From JALHUB01 sp963719465 (GTDB taxonomy: Bacteria; Chloroflexota; Dehalococcoidia; DSTF01; JALHUB01), in contig OY970386.1 in NCBI GenBank assembly GCA_963719465.1, positions 310,001-374,000 on the forward strand: a stretch of DNA of 64,000 bases, given 5' to 3'. Under the pieces are notes generated by a model that saw only the letters and a list, made by a program, of their open reading frames with translations, made no database searches and was not told the DNA's origin. This document shows, in pieces, positions 49,253-58,545 of the stretch. Position 1 is the first letter of the stretch. Each line of letters begins with the position of its first letter. A program made the position numbers and the translations under genes.

Positions 49253-52126
49253 ATGAACGTGGTCCAGCAGGATGGTCGAACAAGAGAACGAGCCGGCAAG
49301 AGCGGCGTGAAGAAGCTTGAGCGACTCGTCCGCAATCCCTGGTTGTCACGTCTGCGCTGGCCGGCGACGCTTGTACTGGCTACCGGCGGCGTTGTTCTTG
49401 CGATCCAGGGGCAGCAGCTCTTCCTGGCGCACCCACCGGACGAGGACGGCGGCATTCATCACTTTGTTGCCGGCGCCGTGTTGTTTGCTCTTGCCTTTGC
49501 CTGGCACGCCGGCGCCCAGATCGAGACGGATCACGCGCCGCTGCTCCGGTTCGATCGCCGTCTCGCCTGGTTCCTCTCCTGGGCGGCGATTCTAAACGTC
49601 CTCTCGCTGTACATGTTCAGCCACAACGAGAACTCGAACAGCGCCTGGTGGCTCTTCCTGGCCAGCCTGGTGGTCCTCGTGTTTGGCGTCGCCCTCAGCC
49701 AGCGATTTCCCGCCGAGCGGCCGGCCCGAGCGATTCGGGAGCGGCTGCGGGCGTTTCGACAGGCGATTCCCCGCCGCCTGCTGTCGTGGCGAGCGCTTGA
49801 GGTGACGCTGGTCGTAGGGATCGTCGGATTAGGTGCGGGCCTTCGCTTCTTCCGCTTCAAGACATTGCCGCAGGGCATCTGGTACGACGAGGCCCAGTAC
49901 GGGTTGTTGGTGCGGCAGATCCTGTCGAGCTCGGCGTACCGTCCCATTTATGCTCCTCTGGCCAACATGGCCAGCCCATTCCTGTTCTTCATCGCCGCGT
50001 CTTTCAAGCTGTTCGGCGACAGCATTCAGAGCATACGCCTCGTGAGTATTGTGGCTGGCATAGCGACGCTACCGGCCTTCTACGTCCTTGCGCGACGGTA
50101 CATGCAGGTTCCGGCCGCCCTGGCGTCCACGCTGCTCATTGCTGTCTCTTACTGGCACATCAATTTCAGCCGGATCGCGCTGCAGGGAATCCTATCGCCG
50201 CTGACGGTTGTCTTGACGTTTATCTTCCTGCTCAGGGCGTGGCGCGGCGGCAAGCTGATCGATTTCGTCCTGGCCGGGTTTTCGATGAGCGCGGGAATTT
50301 GGGTATACAACGCCTCGAATCTTCTGCCCTTCATCGTTGGGCTGTTCCTGCTGTTCGCGATGGTGCGCGAGTGGCGGCTGTTTCGCGCCCGCTTCCCAGG
50401 GCTCTTGCTTCTCGCTTTCTCCGCGCTGATCACGATCTCGCCGCTCGCGATGTGGGCGGTCAAGCATCAGGATCAGTACTTCCTCCGTAGCCGTCAGACG
50501 AGCATCTTCCTGGTTCCAAGTGGAGACGGATACACCTGGGCGCCCGAGAGCCAGTGGATGTCTGATCTCAAGTCGAACATTCGCACCCATCTGCTCATGT
50601 TCAACTACCAGGGCGACAACAACGGCCGTCACAATTTGCCCGGCCACCAGGAGCTCGACGTTGTGACTGGCGTGCTGGCCGTCCTCGGGCTGGCTTACGT
50701 CATATCACGGGTGTTTCGGCCGGACTACTTCCTGTTACTTGCCGGCTTCGTCGTCGGGCTAGCCGCGGCCATCATAACGCTCAGGTTCGAGGCGCCTCAG
50801 TCGCTGCGGGCGATAATGGCGCTGCCGATGGTTTTTCTCTTCGCCGGGATTGCCCTGGACGCCGGCTGGAGGTTCCTGACCGCTGGCCGCTGGCTTCGTT
50901 TGCCGCGGGCGTCCCTGGCCATTGCAGCCATCTGCCCCTTCCTCGCGTGGGCAGGCGCAAGCAACTACGACGTCTTCTTTAACCTGAAGGCGAATGATTT
51001 CTCGTCCTGGGCTTCCTATTCCACTCAGCCGACGCTTGTCGCTGAAGAGATCAAGCGCCTGGGGCCGGACTATCGGGTCCTCATGGCCAGCATTTTCGTC
51101 GGCCAGCCGAGCCTCGAATTTGTCGACCCGGCGCTGGGAACTGGCGACAAACTCTCTCTCGACATCGTTCGCGACGTGCCGTTCCCGGGTGATAAGCCCA
51201 CCGTTATCTTCATCGACCCCGACAGGGAAGCCTATCTTCCCTGGCTTCGCACCCTGTACCCCGACGCGACGATCAATACATTCTCCGTGCCGGGAAAGAC
51301 CGATCCTGTTGCTCTCTACGAGATTATCGTGCCGGCGGACGAGGCGGCGGCGATTCAGGGCATCAACGCCACGTACGCTGCGGCTAACGAGGCGCCGGTG
51401 TCTGTCCGAGTCCCATCGCTCGACCTCGACTGGTCTTCGCAGACGCCGCTGCCGCCACCCTTCGATGCGGATTTCTCGGGCGTGATTCAGGTTCGAGATG
51501 GGAAGATGTTCGCTCTGACGCTTCAAGCTCCCGGTCAGATACAGCTCTCGCTCGACGGCCAGGTGGTGGCCCAGGGGTCCGATCAGGTGACGGCGTCGCA
51601 GTTCCTCTACAAGGGTGAGCACCGGCTTGGCGTGCAGGTCCACGTTGACCGGCCGGGGACGGTCGTGCTTTCCGACGAGGGAGGGCCCCTGCCCAGCGAT
51701 GTCTACTACGTGCCTCCTGATCCTGGCCACGGTCTGCTGGGAAGCTACTACGCGGACGACAGCTTCTCAGGGAACGTCGTGTTCCAGGAGCTGGACCCGT
51801 TCATCGGCTTTGCGTATCATGCCGAGTTGCCGTTCGCCGGGCCTCTATCAATCATCTGGCGGGGCAAAGTGGAAACGCCAGTGGCAGGCAAGTACGTGTT
51901 TACGGCGGAGGTCAACGGCCAAATCGAAGTCCGCGTCGACGGGAAGGTAGTTGCGAGCAATGACCCCGCATCCAAGGGACAAGCTCAAGCGCTGACTCTG
52001 ACGCAGGGGATGCACGACATCGAGATTCGTTTCTCAAGCGACGGCGGAGCGAGCGTGAAGCTGTCGTGGGCTCCGCCGGACAGTATGCCCGGATTAATTC
52101 CGTCGGCTAACCTCTACCCGCCCTGA
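49253..52126 (+). CDS. Membrane glycosyltransferase (GT39/ArnT-like) with C-terminal PA14 domain
   Basis: 957 residues. About a dozen transmembrane helices in the first 560, with the GT39-type acceptor motif in the first large loop, WYDEAQYG (the Asp-Glu pair). After it an extracytoplasmic region leads to a PA14 domain (about 825-950: HGLLGSYYADDSFSGN, GPLSIIWRGKVETPVAGKYVF, GMHDIEIRFSSDGGASVKLSW), a sugar-binding module. It probably transfers polyprenyl-linked sugars to an outer acceptor. ATG 49253 has GAAGG upstream; a start at 49214 is possible. It converges with the even larger glycosyltransferase that follows. Confidence 0.85.
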   Translation: MNVVQQDGRTRERAGKSGVKKLERLVRNPWLSRLRWPATLVLATGGVVLAIQGQQLFLAHPPDEDGGIHHFVAGAVLFALAFAWHAGAQIETDHAPLLRFDRRLAWFLSWAAILNVLSLYMFSHNENSNSAWWLFLASLVVLVFGVALSQRFPAERPARAIRERLRAFRQAIPRRLLSWRALEVTLVVGIVGLGAGLRFFRFKTLPQGIWYDEAQYGLLVRQILSSSAYRPIYAPLANMASPFLFFIAASFKLFGDSIQSIRLVSIVAGIATLPAFYVLARRYMQVPAALASTLLIAVSYWHINFSRIALQGILSPLTVVLTFIFLLRAWRGGKLIDFVLAGFSMSAGIWVYNASNLLPFIVGLFLLFAMVREWRLFRARFPGLLLLAFSALITISPLAMWAVKHQDQYFLRSRQTSIFLVPSGDGYTWAPESQWMSDLKSNIRTHLLMFNYQGDNNGRHNLPGHQELDVVTGVLAVLGLAYVISRVFRPDYFLLLAGFVVGLAAAIITLRFEAPQSLRAIMALPMVFLFAGIALDAGWRFLTAGRWLRLPRASLAIAAICPFLAWAGASNYDVFFNLKANDFSSWASYSTQPTLVAEEIKRLGPDYRVLMASIFVGQPSLEFVDPALGTGDKLSLDIVRDVPFPGDKPTVIFIDPDREAYLPWLRTLYPDATINTFSVPGKTDPVALYEIIVPADEAAAIQGINATYAAANEAPVSVRVPSLDLDWSSQTPLPPPFDADFSGVIQVRDGKMFALTLQAPGQIQLSLDGQVVAQGSDQVTASQFLYKGEHRLGVQVHVDRPGTVVLSDEGGPLPSDVYYVPPDPGHGLLGSYYADDSFSGNVVFQELDPFIGFAYHAELPFAGPLSIIWRGKVETPVAGKYVFTAEVNGQIEVRVDGKVVASNDPASKGQAQALTLTQGMHDIEIRFSSDGGASVKLSWAPPDSMPGLIPSANLYPP

Positions 52127-52181
52127 TCTAGCTTCGGGACAACACAAGAGGTGCTCGCTGGGCAAAGGGCCGCTGGCGAGT

Positions 52182-55100
52182 CTACGACGCCGCCGGCGGC
52201 ATGTTCGCAGCAGGCATCAGGGCCGGCAGCGCGACGACCTGGTAGATCTGCACGCCATCGTTCTGGTAGACCAGGTCGAGTTCGCGGCCAGACATCGCCT
52301 TGAACTTCTCGAGCCCCTGGCTGGGATAGTAGAGATGCTCGACCTGGCCAACGATGACGTACTTGACGTTGTACCTGGTGAGGAAGGCATCAGCGGCTGA
52401 GATGCTGGTGCCGGAGTAGAAGTCCTTGACGTCCTGCAGGCGCGCCGTCACCATGTCCGCGAACTTGCCCCGCTGCTGCTCCTGATGCCAGTCCCAACCG
52501 ACGACGGTCGGAAGCCCGGTGTAAATGGAGAAGCGGGAGCCCCAACGGTAGTTCGGCTCATTCCCTTCCACTATCACGGGAGACCCTTGCACGTTCTCTC
52601 GCATCCACTGGATCGCCTGATAGTCGTACGAAAGGTCCATCTGCCCCATTTGATCGTCGTATACGGCGTACTGCATGTAGTTCATGCCGTCGTTGGTCTG
52701 GCTGGTGTACTGGGGGAATCGCTCCGTCGTGCTAACCCGCGCCTGCGTTCCGGCGATCGGATAAATGAGCCCGCCGCCGACGAGAACGACAAGTGCCACA
52801 AGCCAGCCCGCTGAGAGCAGGCCGGAGGCAGTCTTCTTGCCTGTCACCTTCTTCCGGGGCAGGCTCGGCTGCAAGCCAAGGACGGAGAACGCGTACCAAA
52901 CTCCGAACGCGCCGGCAAGCGCCAGCAAGATCCAGATGTGCTCGTAGAACTTGAAGACGGTGTTCATGCGGTCGATGTCGCCGTCGAGCGTAATGAGGTC
53001 GACCAGGGCGCTCAGCGCTAGCCCCAGGGCGATCATCGCCAGAAGGAAGAGCCGCAGCGGCGCGTCCTTGCGGTGGCTTCGCAGCTCCTGCCAGGCCAGC
53101 ACGCCGAGCAGCGCTATCGCCGCAATCGAGAAGGCAACGACGGGGATGCTGTTCGTGAAAAGGTCGCTCAGGAAGCTTCCGGCGCCTAGGCCCTTGAAGG
53201 TGATGGGCAGGTGCTTGCTCTGGCCGGACAACGCGAAGGCGAGGCAGATTATGACCACCAGGCCGACCACGGTCGCCAGGTAGGCCAGCACCTTCTTCGC
53301 CGGTCGGCGGCGGAAGAAGCGGCGGCTCAGCGCGAAGACGAAGGTCGCGCAGGCAAACAGAAGTATGCCGAAGTGCGAGAGGTACTGGTGGAACGGCGTC
53401 GTCTGGGTCGATGCGTGGAAGCCCTTGTAGAACAGCGAGTAGTTTTGCCAGAAGGGATAGAAGAGCAGGATCGACAGCAGTATCAGCACAACGGATTTTG
53501 CTAACGCCATGCCTACCGTCTTCCAGTTCAGCTTGCCGGCGTCGGCCCACTCCGCGATGAAGACGAAGACGACGCCTATAAGCAGGAAGGGCGGGTAGTC
53601 CCAGGAGTTGATCGGCCTCAACACGCCTACCAGCAAGCCAAGAACGCAAACGCAAAGCCAACTTATCAACTGCTGCTGTCGCCGATCGGGAACGGCGCGT
53701 CGATCGTTTAGCACAAGCGCCAGCCCAACGGCGAGGATAACGACGTCGAACGGGATCGCCATGAGGTGAGCGTGCAGGTCCGCAAACAGGAATGTGAAGA
53801 AGGGGAATTCTGTGATGCTGCTCTGCGGGGGCATCATTCGGCTTGGCGCCCAGTAATCGAATCCTGCAACGTGCGCGCCGCCGAAGAGCGCCTTCAGGAA
53901 GCCCCCCAGCATGCCGGAAAGGCCGCCGATGAAAAAGACGCCGCTTCCGATGTGCACGTCGCTAACTTTCGAGTAGCGGTTCACGATCTGACTTAAACCG
54001 CCGAGATTGCCCATTACTGCCAGGAACACGACCCCGAGAATGCCGGCGAGGATCGAGCTCCGCGCGCTTATGCGCTTGAAGCCGGGCCGCCAGCGTACGC
54101 GTCGCCGGGTCGCCTCGCTGAGGTTGTAGACGACGGTGAAAGCGGCGCCCGCCGTCATAGCGAAGAACATCGGCACGGCCAGGTTGAACGCCACCTCCGG
54201 CAGAATCCCCGTCAGCTTCACGAGAGTCGCAACGATGAACTGGCCGAAGTAGTAGTAGTTCATGTAGCCGCCGGCGAACCACGGGTCGTAGGGCGGCATC
54301 GTCGTGCTGCGGATGACGGCGTTGAGGTAGGCGAAGTCCATCGGCTTCTCACCGCCGCGCGCGGGATGCCAGAGGTCGGGGTCGAGCAGCCGGATCCAGT
54401 AGAAGATGAGGAAAGCGCCGATGAACAGCGTCTCGTACAACAAGATGCGCCGCCAATGCTCGCGAACAAACGTGATCAGGTTAAGGCGCGTGAAACTGGC
54501 AACGACGGCGCCCACAACCAAGAGCACAACGAGCACGGCGATGATGCTTCCCCGCGTGTAGTGAAAGAGATTGACGCTGACGCCCAGCCAAACCAGCCAG
54601 GCCACCGCCAGCACCCCTAACGGCTTTGCCAGCAGATAGCCGCGGTCCGGCAGCGCGCGGAAGAAGAAGAGCCCCAGCGGCAGCACGGCCAGCGACATGA
54701 GCTCAAGAGCCAGCAGCCAGGTCACCAGCGGGAAACGGTTGCTCAGGCTGGACGGGTTGAAGATGGACGCCCACGTGCCGCCCGCCTGCTGAGTAGCGCA
54801 GTCGGCGGGACGCAGCATGAGGGCGTTCTGCGCCGCATTGGAAGGCACGAGCTGCGACACGGAGGTCGCGCCGCAGGAGGCGGACTCTATGGCGGACATG
54901 AACTTTTCCGGCGTGTAGTCGGAGGTCTTCTGGTAGAGAAGCACCTTCGGATGGTCGTAAACCGTGAAGTTGCCTTCAGCCGAGTCGTCGTTGATCGTGA
55001 TGCCGAACAACGACGGGTAGGAGCTGAACGTGGCGACGAGCTTGAAGCCGGGAAGCTTGTTGGCAAGCAGCAGCTTGTAGTAGGCGCTGGTCAGGGGCCA

Positions 55101-56891
55101 TTTCGCCGGCGCCCGCGGTATCGACGCGTAGAGGCGGTTGCTGCTCAGCACGATGTAGTCGGCCTGGCTAATCTGCGACAGCAGCTTCGACGTTGGGTCC
55201 GAGAGGTCGGGGCCATAAGGCTCGATGTCCAGGATCTTGAAGTTCGCCGCCTTCCCCGGGAGGGCGAACGGCACGGTGTCATCCCAGACTTCGTGCGTGA
55301 TCGTCGAGCCGGCGGGCAGGTTGTCGTCCATCCAGGCCGACGCCTGCACGCGGCTCAGCGGGTGGCGATAGATGTTGGTGAAGGCCAGCGCCCAGAAGGC
55401 AGTCCCTCCAACCACGACGACCACCGCTCCCTTGAGCACGAACGGCCCCGCCCGCGTGACTCGCTCGCCCGCCCGACGTGTCAGCGAAAGGAACTCGTGG
55501 CTTTCGGCAAAATGCCACAACGCGTCGAGCGCCTGGGCGGCGACCAGTATCATCGCCGGGTAGATGGGGAGGAAGTAGCGCATCGTCATGTTGAACTGGC
55601 GGCCCCAGAAGAAGAAGTAGAAGGCGATCCAGATCAACAGCAACAGGTTCGTAAGCTCTCGCCGCCGGACCAGCCGGTACAACGCCCAGACGAACGCGAC
55701 GCAGGCGGCAACGCCCAGCGGGATACCCATCCCCCACAGGACGATGTTCTTCAGCGGGAACAGGTACTTCGCGCGTCCCACCCACTCCCAGTTGAAGGGG
55801 ACGTTCCCCCCGCTCTGGAGGCCGATGAGGCTGCGCATGTCGTTGAGGTACCGCTTGTCGATGCCGATGTCCCAGAAATGCGGCCCGGTGAACGCATAGG
55901 GCTCCGTGATCCGGAATGCAACGAAGGCGGTCAGCACCGCCAGGCAGAGCCCGAAGATCGGCGGCGCCGACAGGTCCAGCGTGTCGGGGGCTGCCGGCTT
56001 CGCGGCCGGGGCCTCGTCGCCCGCGTCAGCATCGTTCCCAGCGTCCGCTGGAGGCGATGGCGCCGGCGCTTTGATGGTGGTCAGTGCGGGCCAGAGGCGC
56101 CACAGGAAGGCTACGCCGACGATTGGCGCCAGGAAAGCGCCGCTCAACTTGCAGGCGGTCGCCAGCCCGAGGCCAAGGCCGGCAAGGGCGTAGTCGCCCC
56201 ACTTTCCGTACTTGACGATTCGCACGCAGTAGTAGATCGTGAGCGCCGCGAAGAAGGTGAGGAAGCCGTCGACCGTGAAGTAGTGGGCGAGCTGGATGTC
56301 CATCACGGATGTCGCCATCAGCGCCGCCGCCAGCAAGCCGACGCGACGGTTATAGAGCAGTCGGCCGGTGAGGAACACCATGAGCACGGTGCCGGTGGCA
56401 AAGATGGCCGACCAGGTGCGGCCTATGAGGTCGATGTGGTCGTAGTCGTTCCAGTGGGCGATGTGGCCCGTGTAGGCTTTCGCCAGGCCGTCCTTGAGCA
56501 GGTTCAGCGGGAAGAAGTTCTGGTGTTCCAGGATTTCGCCGGTGACTTTCGTCAGGAAGAGGGGGAATGTGCCGTAGGCGAAGCCGCCGCCGCCCTGTCG
56601 ATTGTAGGGGCTCATCGGCGACTGGTCGCTGTTGAAGTACTGGCCGACGCTGTCCGGCAGCCGGATACCATCGGCGACCATCGTGATGAAGCGCTCGTCC
56701 GGGTGCAGATGGGTGTAGGAGTCCCAGCTAACGCCCCAGAAGCGCAGGACGAAGCCGCCGAGGAGGACGATGGCAAGGAGAAGCGGGAAGACGGCTTTTT
56801 GGAGTGAAGGCGAGCGCAGGGGGAGAAACTCCCTCATGCTAAACAAGCGTCTCGCGGCAGCCTCTTCGTTCTGTTCGACGACTTCTTTCAC
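52182..56891 (-). CDS. Giant membrane glycosyltransferase: GT39-like half fused to DUF2298 half
   Basis: 1569 residues with about 25 or more transmembrane helices. The N-terminal half (about 1-760) is a GT39/PMT-like enzyme: HPDERFITMV in the first loop (Asp-Glu motif), FTVDGFLTFF, RYFLPIYPAMI. The C-terminal half (about 780-1569) matches the DUF2298/Chlor_Arch_YYY family, known from Chloroflexi and archaea (MDFAYLNAVIRS, YMNYYYFGQF, PINSWDYPPFL, NTVFKFYEHIW). A Pro/Ala-rich segment divides two helices near residue 270. It probably glycosylates surface polymers or proteins. The stop lies 55 bases from that of the convergent GT39-PA14 gene. Confidence 0.85.
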   Translation of the reverse strand: MKEVVEQNEEAAARRLFSMREFLPLRSPSLQKAVFPLLLAIVLLGGFVLRFWGVSWDSYTHLHPDERFITMVADGIRLPDSVGQYFNSDQSPMSPYNRQGGGGFAYGTFPLFLTKVTGEILEHQNFFPLNLLKDGLAKAYTGHIAHWNDYDHIDLIGRTWSAIFATGTVLMVFLTGRLLYNRRVGLLAAALMATSVMDIQLAHYFTVDGFLTFFAALTIYYCVRIVKYGKWGDYALAGLGLGLATACKLSGAFLAPIVGVAFLWRLWPALTTIKAPAPSPPADAGNDADAGDEAPAAKPAAPDTLDLSAPPIFGLCLAVLTAFVAFRITEPYAFTGPHFWDIGIDKRYLNDMRSLIGLQSGGNVPFNWEWVGRAKYLFPLKNIVLWGMGIPLGVAACVAFVWALYRLVRRRELTNLLLLIWIAFYFFFWGRQFNMTMRYFLPIYPAMILVAAQALDALWHFAESHEFLSLTRRAGERVTRAGPFVLKGAVVVVVGGTAFWALAFTNIYRHPLSRVQASAWMDDNLPAGSTITHEVWDDTVPFALPGKAANFKILDIEPYGPDLSDPTSKLLSQISQADYIVLSSNRLYASIPRAPAKWPLTSAYYKLLLANKLPGFKLVATFSSYPSLFGITINDDSAEGNFTVYDHPKVLLYQKTSDYTPEKFMSAIESASCGATSVSQLVPSNAAQNALMLRPADCATQQAGGTWASIFNPSSLSNRFPLVTWLLALELMSLAVLPLGLFFFRALPDRGYLLAKPLGVLAVAWLVWLGVSVNLFHYTRGSIIAVLVVLLVVGAVVASFTRLNLITFVREHWRRILLYETLFIGAFLIFYWIRLLDPDLWHPARGGEKPMDFAYLNAVIRSTTMPPYDPWFAGGYMNYYYFGQFIVATLVKLTGILPEVAFNLAVPMFFAMTAGAAFTVVYNLSEATRRRVRWRPGFKRISARSSILAGILGVVFLAVMGNLGGLSQIVNRYSKVSDVHIGSGVFFIGGLSGMLGGFLKALFGGAHVAGFDYWAPSRMMPPQSSITEFPFFTFLFADLHAHLMAIPFDVVILAVGLALVLNDRRAVPDRRQQQLISWLCVCVLGLLVGVLRPINSWDYPPFLLIGVVFVFIAEWADAGKLNWKTVGMALAKSVVLILLSILLFYPFWQNYSLFYKGFHASTQTTPFHQYLSHFGILLFACATFVFALSRRFFRRRPAKKVLAYLATVVGLVVIICLAFALSGQSKHLPITFKGLGAGSFLSDLFTNSIPVVAFSIAAIALLGVLAWQELRSHRKDAPLRLFLLAMIALGLALSALVDLITLDGDIDRMNTVFKFYEHIWILLALAGAFGVWYAFSVLGLQPSLPRKKVTGKKTASGLLSAGWLVALVVLVGGGLIYPIAGTQARVSTTERFPQYTSQTNDGMNYMQYAVYDDQMGQMDLSYDYQAIQWMRENVQGSPVIVEGNEPNYRWGSRFSIYTGLPTVVGWDWHQEQQRGKFADMVTARLQDVKDFYSGTSISAADAFLTRYNVKYVIVGQVEHLYYPSQGLEKFKAMSGRELDLVYQNDGVQIYQVVALPALMPAANMPPAAS

Positions 56892-57101
56892 AGACCCTCT
56901 GAACAGCTACGCCGCCGCATCCCGACGGGGCGGTGCCCCTCCTTCTTTTCGGCAGGAACGACGCGCCGATGAAGCGGTCGTGCCCATCGAGTCCTGCGAG
57001 CCCGCAAAACAGTAAGGACATTCTACAAGGTCGGATCACGAGGCGCCAGCCCACCGCTAGAGACTGGGTGCGCGTCGCGCGAGCATCTCGCCAGCCCCGC
57101 T

Positions 57102-57167
57102 GGGGAAGTGCAAGCAGGGCGGGGCCCGCCCCGCCGCGGTCGAAGGGCCGCCCCCTTGAACTTCCCC
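57102..57167 (-). terminator. Long hairpin after gap
   Basis: GGGGAAGT (57102-57109) pairs with ACTTCCCC (57160-57167), with further GC-rich pairing (GGGGCGGGCCCCGCCC) within. It lies just downstream of the gap stop on the minus strand; no T-run follows, so termination is not certain. Confidence 0.4.
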
Positions 57168-57171
57168 GCGC

Positions 57172-58185
57172 TTACAGCCCTTTCGACGCCATCACCGCGC
57201 AGAGGTCCGCCGTCCGGCACGAGTAGCCCCACTCGTTGTCGTACCAGGCGAACAGCTTCACCATCGTCCCGTCGATGACCATCGTCAGCCCCGGGTCGAA
57301 GATGGAGCTGGCCGGATTGCCCTTGAAGTCGATGCCGACCAGCGGCTCCTCTTCGTACGCCAGGATGCCCTTCAGCTCGTCCTCCGACGCCGCCTTGAAG
57401 GCCGCGTTCACCTCTTCGACCGTCGTGCCGCGCTCCAGGTCGGCGACGAAGTCGACCAGCGAGACTGTGGGGGTCGGGATGCGTAGCGCCAGCCCGTTCA
57501 GCTTCCCCTTCAGCTCGGGGAACACGTCGACGATGGCCTTCGTCGCGCCGCTCGTCGTCGGGATCGTGCTCAGGCCGGCGGCGCGGGCGCGGCGCAGGTC
57601 CTTATGGACGGTGTCGAGGATGACCTGGTCGTTGGTGTAGGAGTGGATCGTCGTCATCAGCCCGCGCTTGATGCCGAACGTCTCGTGGAGCACCTTCACC
57701 AGCGGCGCCAGGCCGTTCGTCGTGCAGGAGGCGTTGGAGATGACGTTATGCTTGGCGTGGTCGTAGGCGTTGTCGTTCACGCCCATCACGAGCGTCAGGT
57801 CCTCGTTCTTCGCCGGGGCGGAGATGATGACCTTCTTGACGCTGTCGTGGATGTGCGCCTTTGCCAGCGTGGCGTCGGTGAAGCGGCCGGTCGATTCGAT
57901 GACGATCTGCGCGCCGACCTCCTGCCATGGCACCTTGCCCGGCTCGCGCTCCGAGAAGACGCGAATCGTGCGCCCGTTGACCTTGAGATTATCGCCTTCG
58001 ACGCCGACAGTGCCCGGGTAGCGCCCGTAGTTGGAGTCGTACTTGAGCAGATGCGCGTTGGTGGCCGGCGGTGCCAGGTCATTCACCGCCGCCACCTCCA
58101 GCTCCTGCGCATGGTATTCGGCGATTGCCCGCGTTATCAGGCGGCCGATCCGTCCGAAGCCGTTGATGCCAATCTTGGTCGCCAT
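57172..58185 (-). CDS. gap: Glyceraldehyde-3-phosphate dehydrogenase, type I
   Basis: 337 residues. Oxidises and phosphorylates glyceraldehyde 3-phosphate with NAD. Signatures: KIGINGFGRIGRLITRA, the catalytic Cys in SNASCTTNGLAP, MTTIHSYTNDQ with the catalytic His, PTTSGATKAI and WYDNEWGYSCR. Last gene of a minus-strand run with eno and a YbjQ gene. Confidence 0.96.
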   Translation of the reverse strand: MATKIGINGFGRIGRLITRAIAEYHAQELEVAAVNDLAPPATNAHLLKYDSNYGRYPGTVGVEGDNLKVNGRTIRVFSEREPGKVPWQEVGAQIVIESTGRFTDATLAKAHIHDSVKKVIISAPAKNEDLTLVMGVNDNAYDHAKHNVISNASCTTNGLAPLVKVLHETFGIKRGLMTTIHSYTNDQVILDTVHKDLRRARAAGLSTIPTTSGATKAIVDVFPELKGKLNGLALRIPTPTVSLVDFVADLERGTTVEEVNAAFKAASEDELKGILAYEEEPLVGIDFKGNPASSIFDPGLTMVIDGTMVKLFAWYDNEWGYSCRTADLCAVMASKGL

Positions 58186-58220
58186 TTGTCTCCTCCTGCC
58201 TTAGCTGCCTTCGATTTCGT

Positions 58221-58535
58221 TCAGTCGATCTTCACCGCGGTGCCGGATGCCGTAACCATCAGCATCGTGCCCCGCAACGTCTCGTAGTCGATCGCGACGC
58301 CGACGACGGCGTTGGCGCCGACCGACTCGGCCAGTTGCTGCATCTCCGCCAGGGCCGTCTCGCGCGCCTTCTGGAGGTCCTTCTCGTAGCCGGCGGCACG
58401 ACCCCCGATAACGTCGCGAATCGAGGCGCCGAAGTCCTTGAAGGCGTTGGCGCCCAGGATCGCCTCGCCGGTCACAATGCCCAGGTACTCGCGGATTGGC
58501 CGTCCTTCGATGCTTGGGGTTGTCGTGGCAATCAT
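58221..58535 (-). CDS. YbjQ/UPF0145 family protein
   Basis: 104 residues, the family's usual size. Starts TTPSIEGRPIREYLGIVTGEA, then ANAFKDFGASIRDVIGGRAAGYEKDLQKAR and the end GANAVVGVAIDYETL. Members form pentameric rings of unknown role, sometimes linked to heavy-metal binding. Located between eno (10 bases) and gap (35 bases). Confidence 0.9.
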   Translation of the reverse strand: MIATTTPSIEGRPIREYLGIVTGEAILGANAFKDFGASIRDVIGGRAAGYEKDLQKARETALAEMQQLAESVGANAVVGVAIDYETLRGTMLMVTASGTAVKID

Positions 58536-58545
58536 CTCGATCTCC

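Noticed and set aside
54951..56807. 618-codon open frame antisense to the giant glycosyltransferase
   Set aside because: It encodes Arg/Glu/His-rich low-complexity sequence with no domain, the usual mirror of a GC-rich gene; the opposite strand has clear GT39 motifs.
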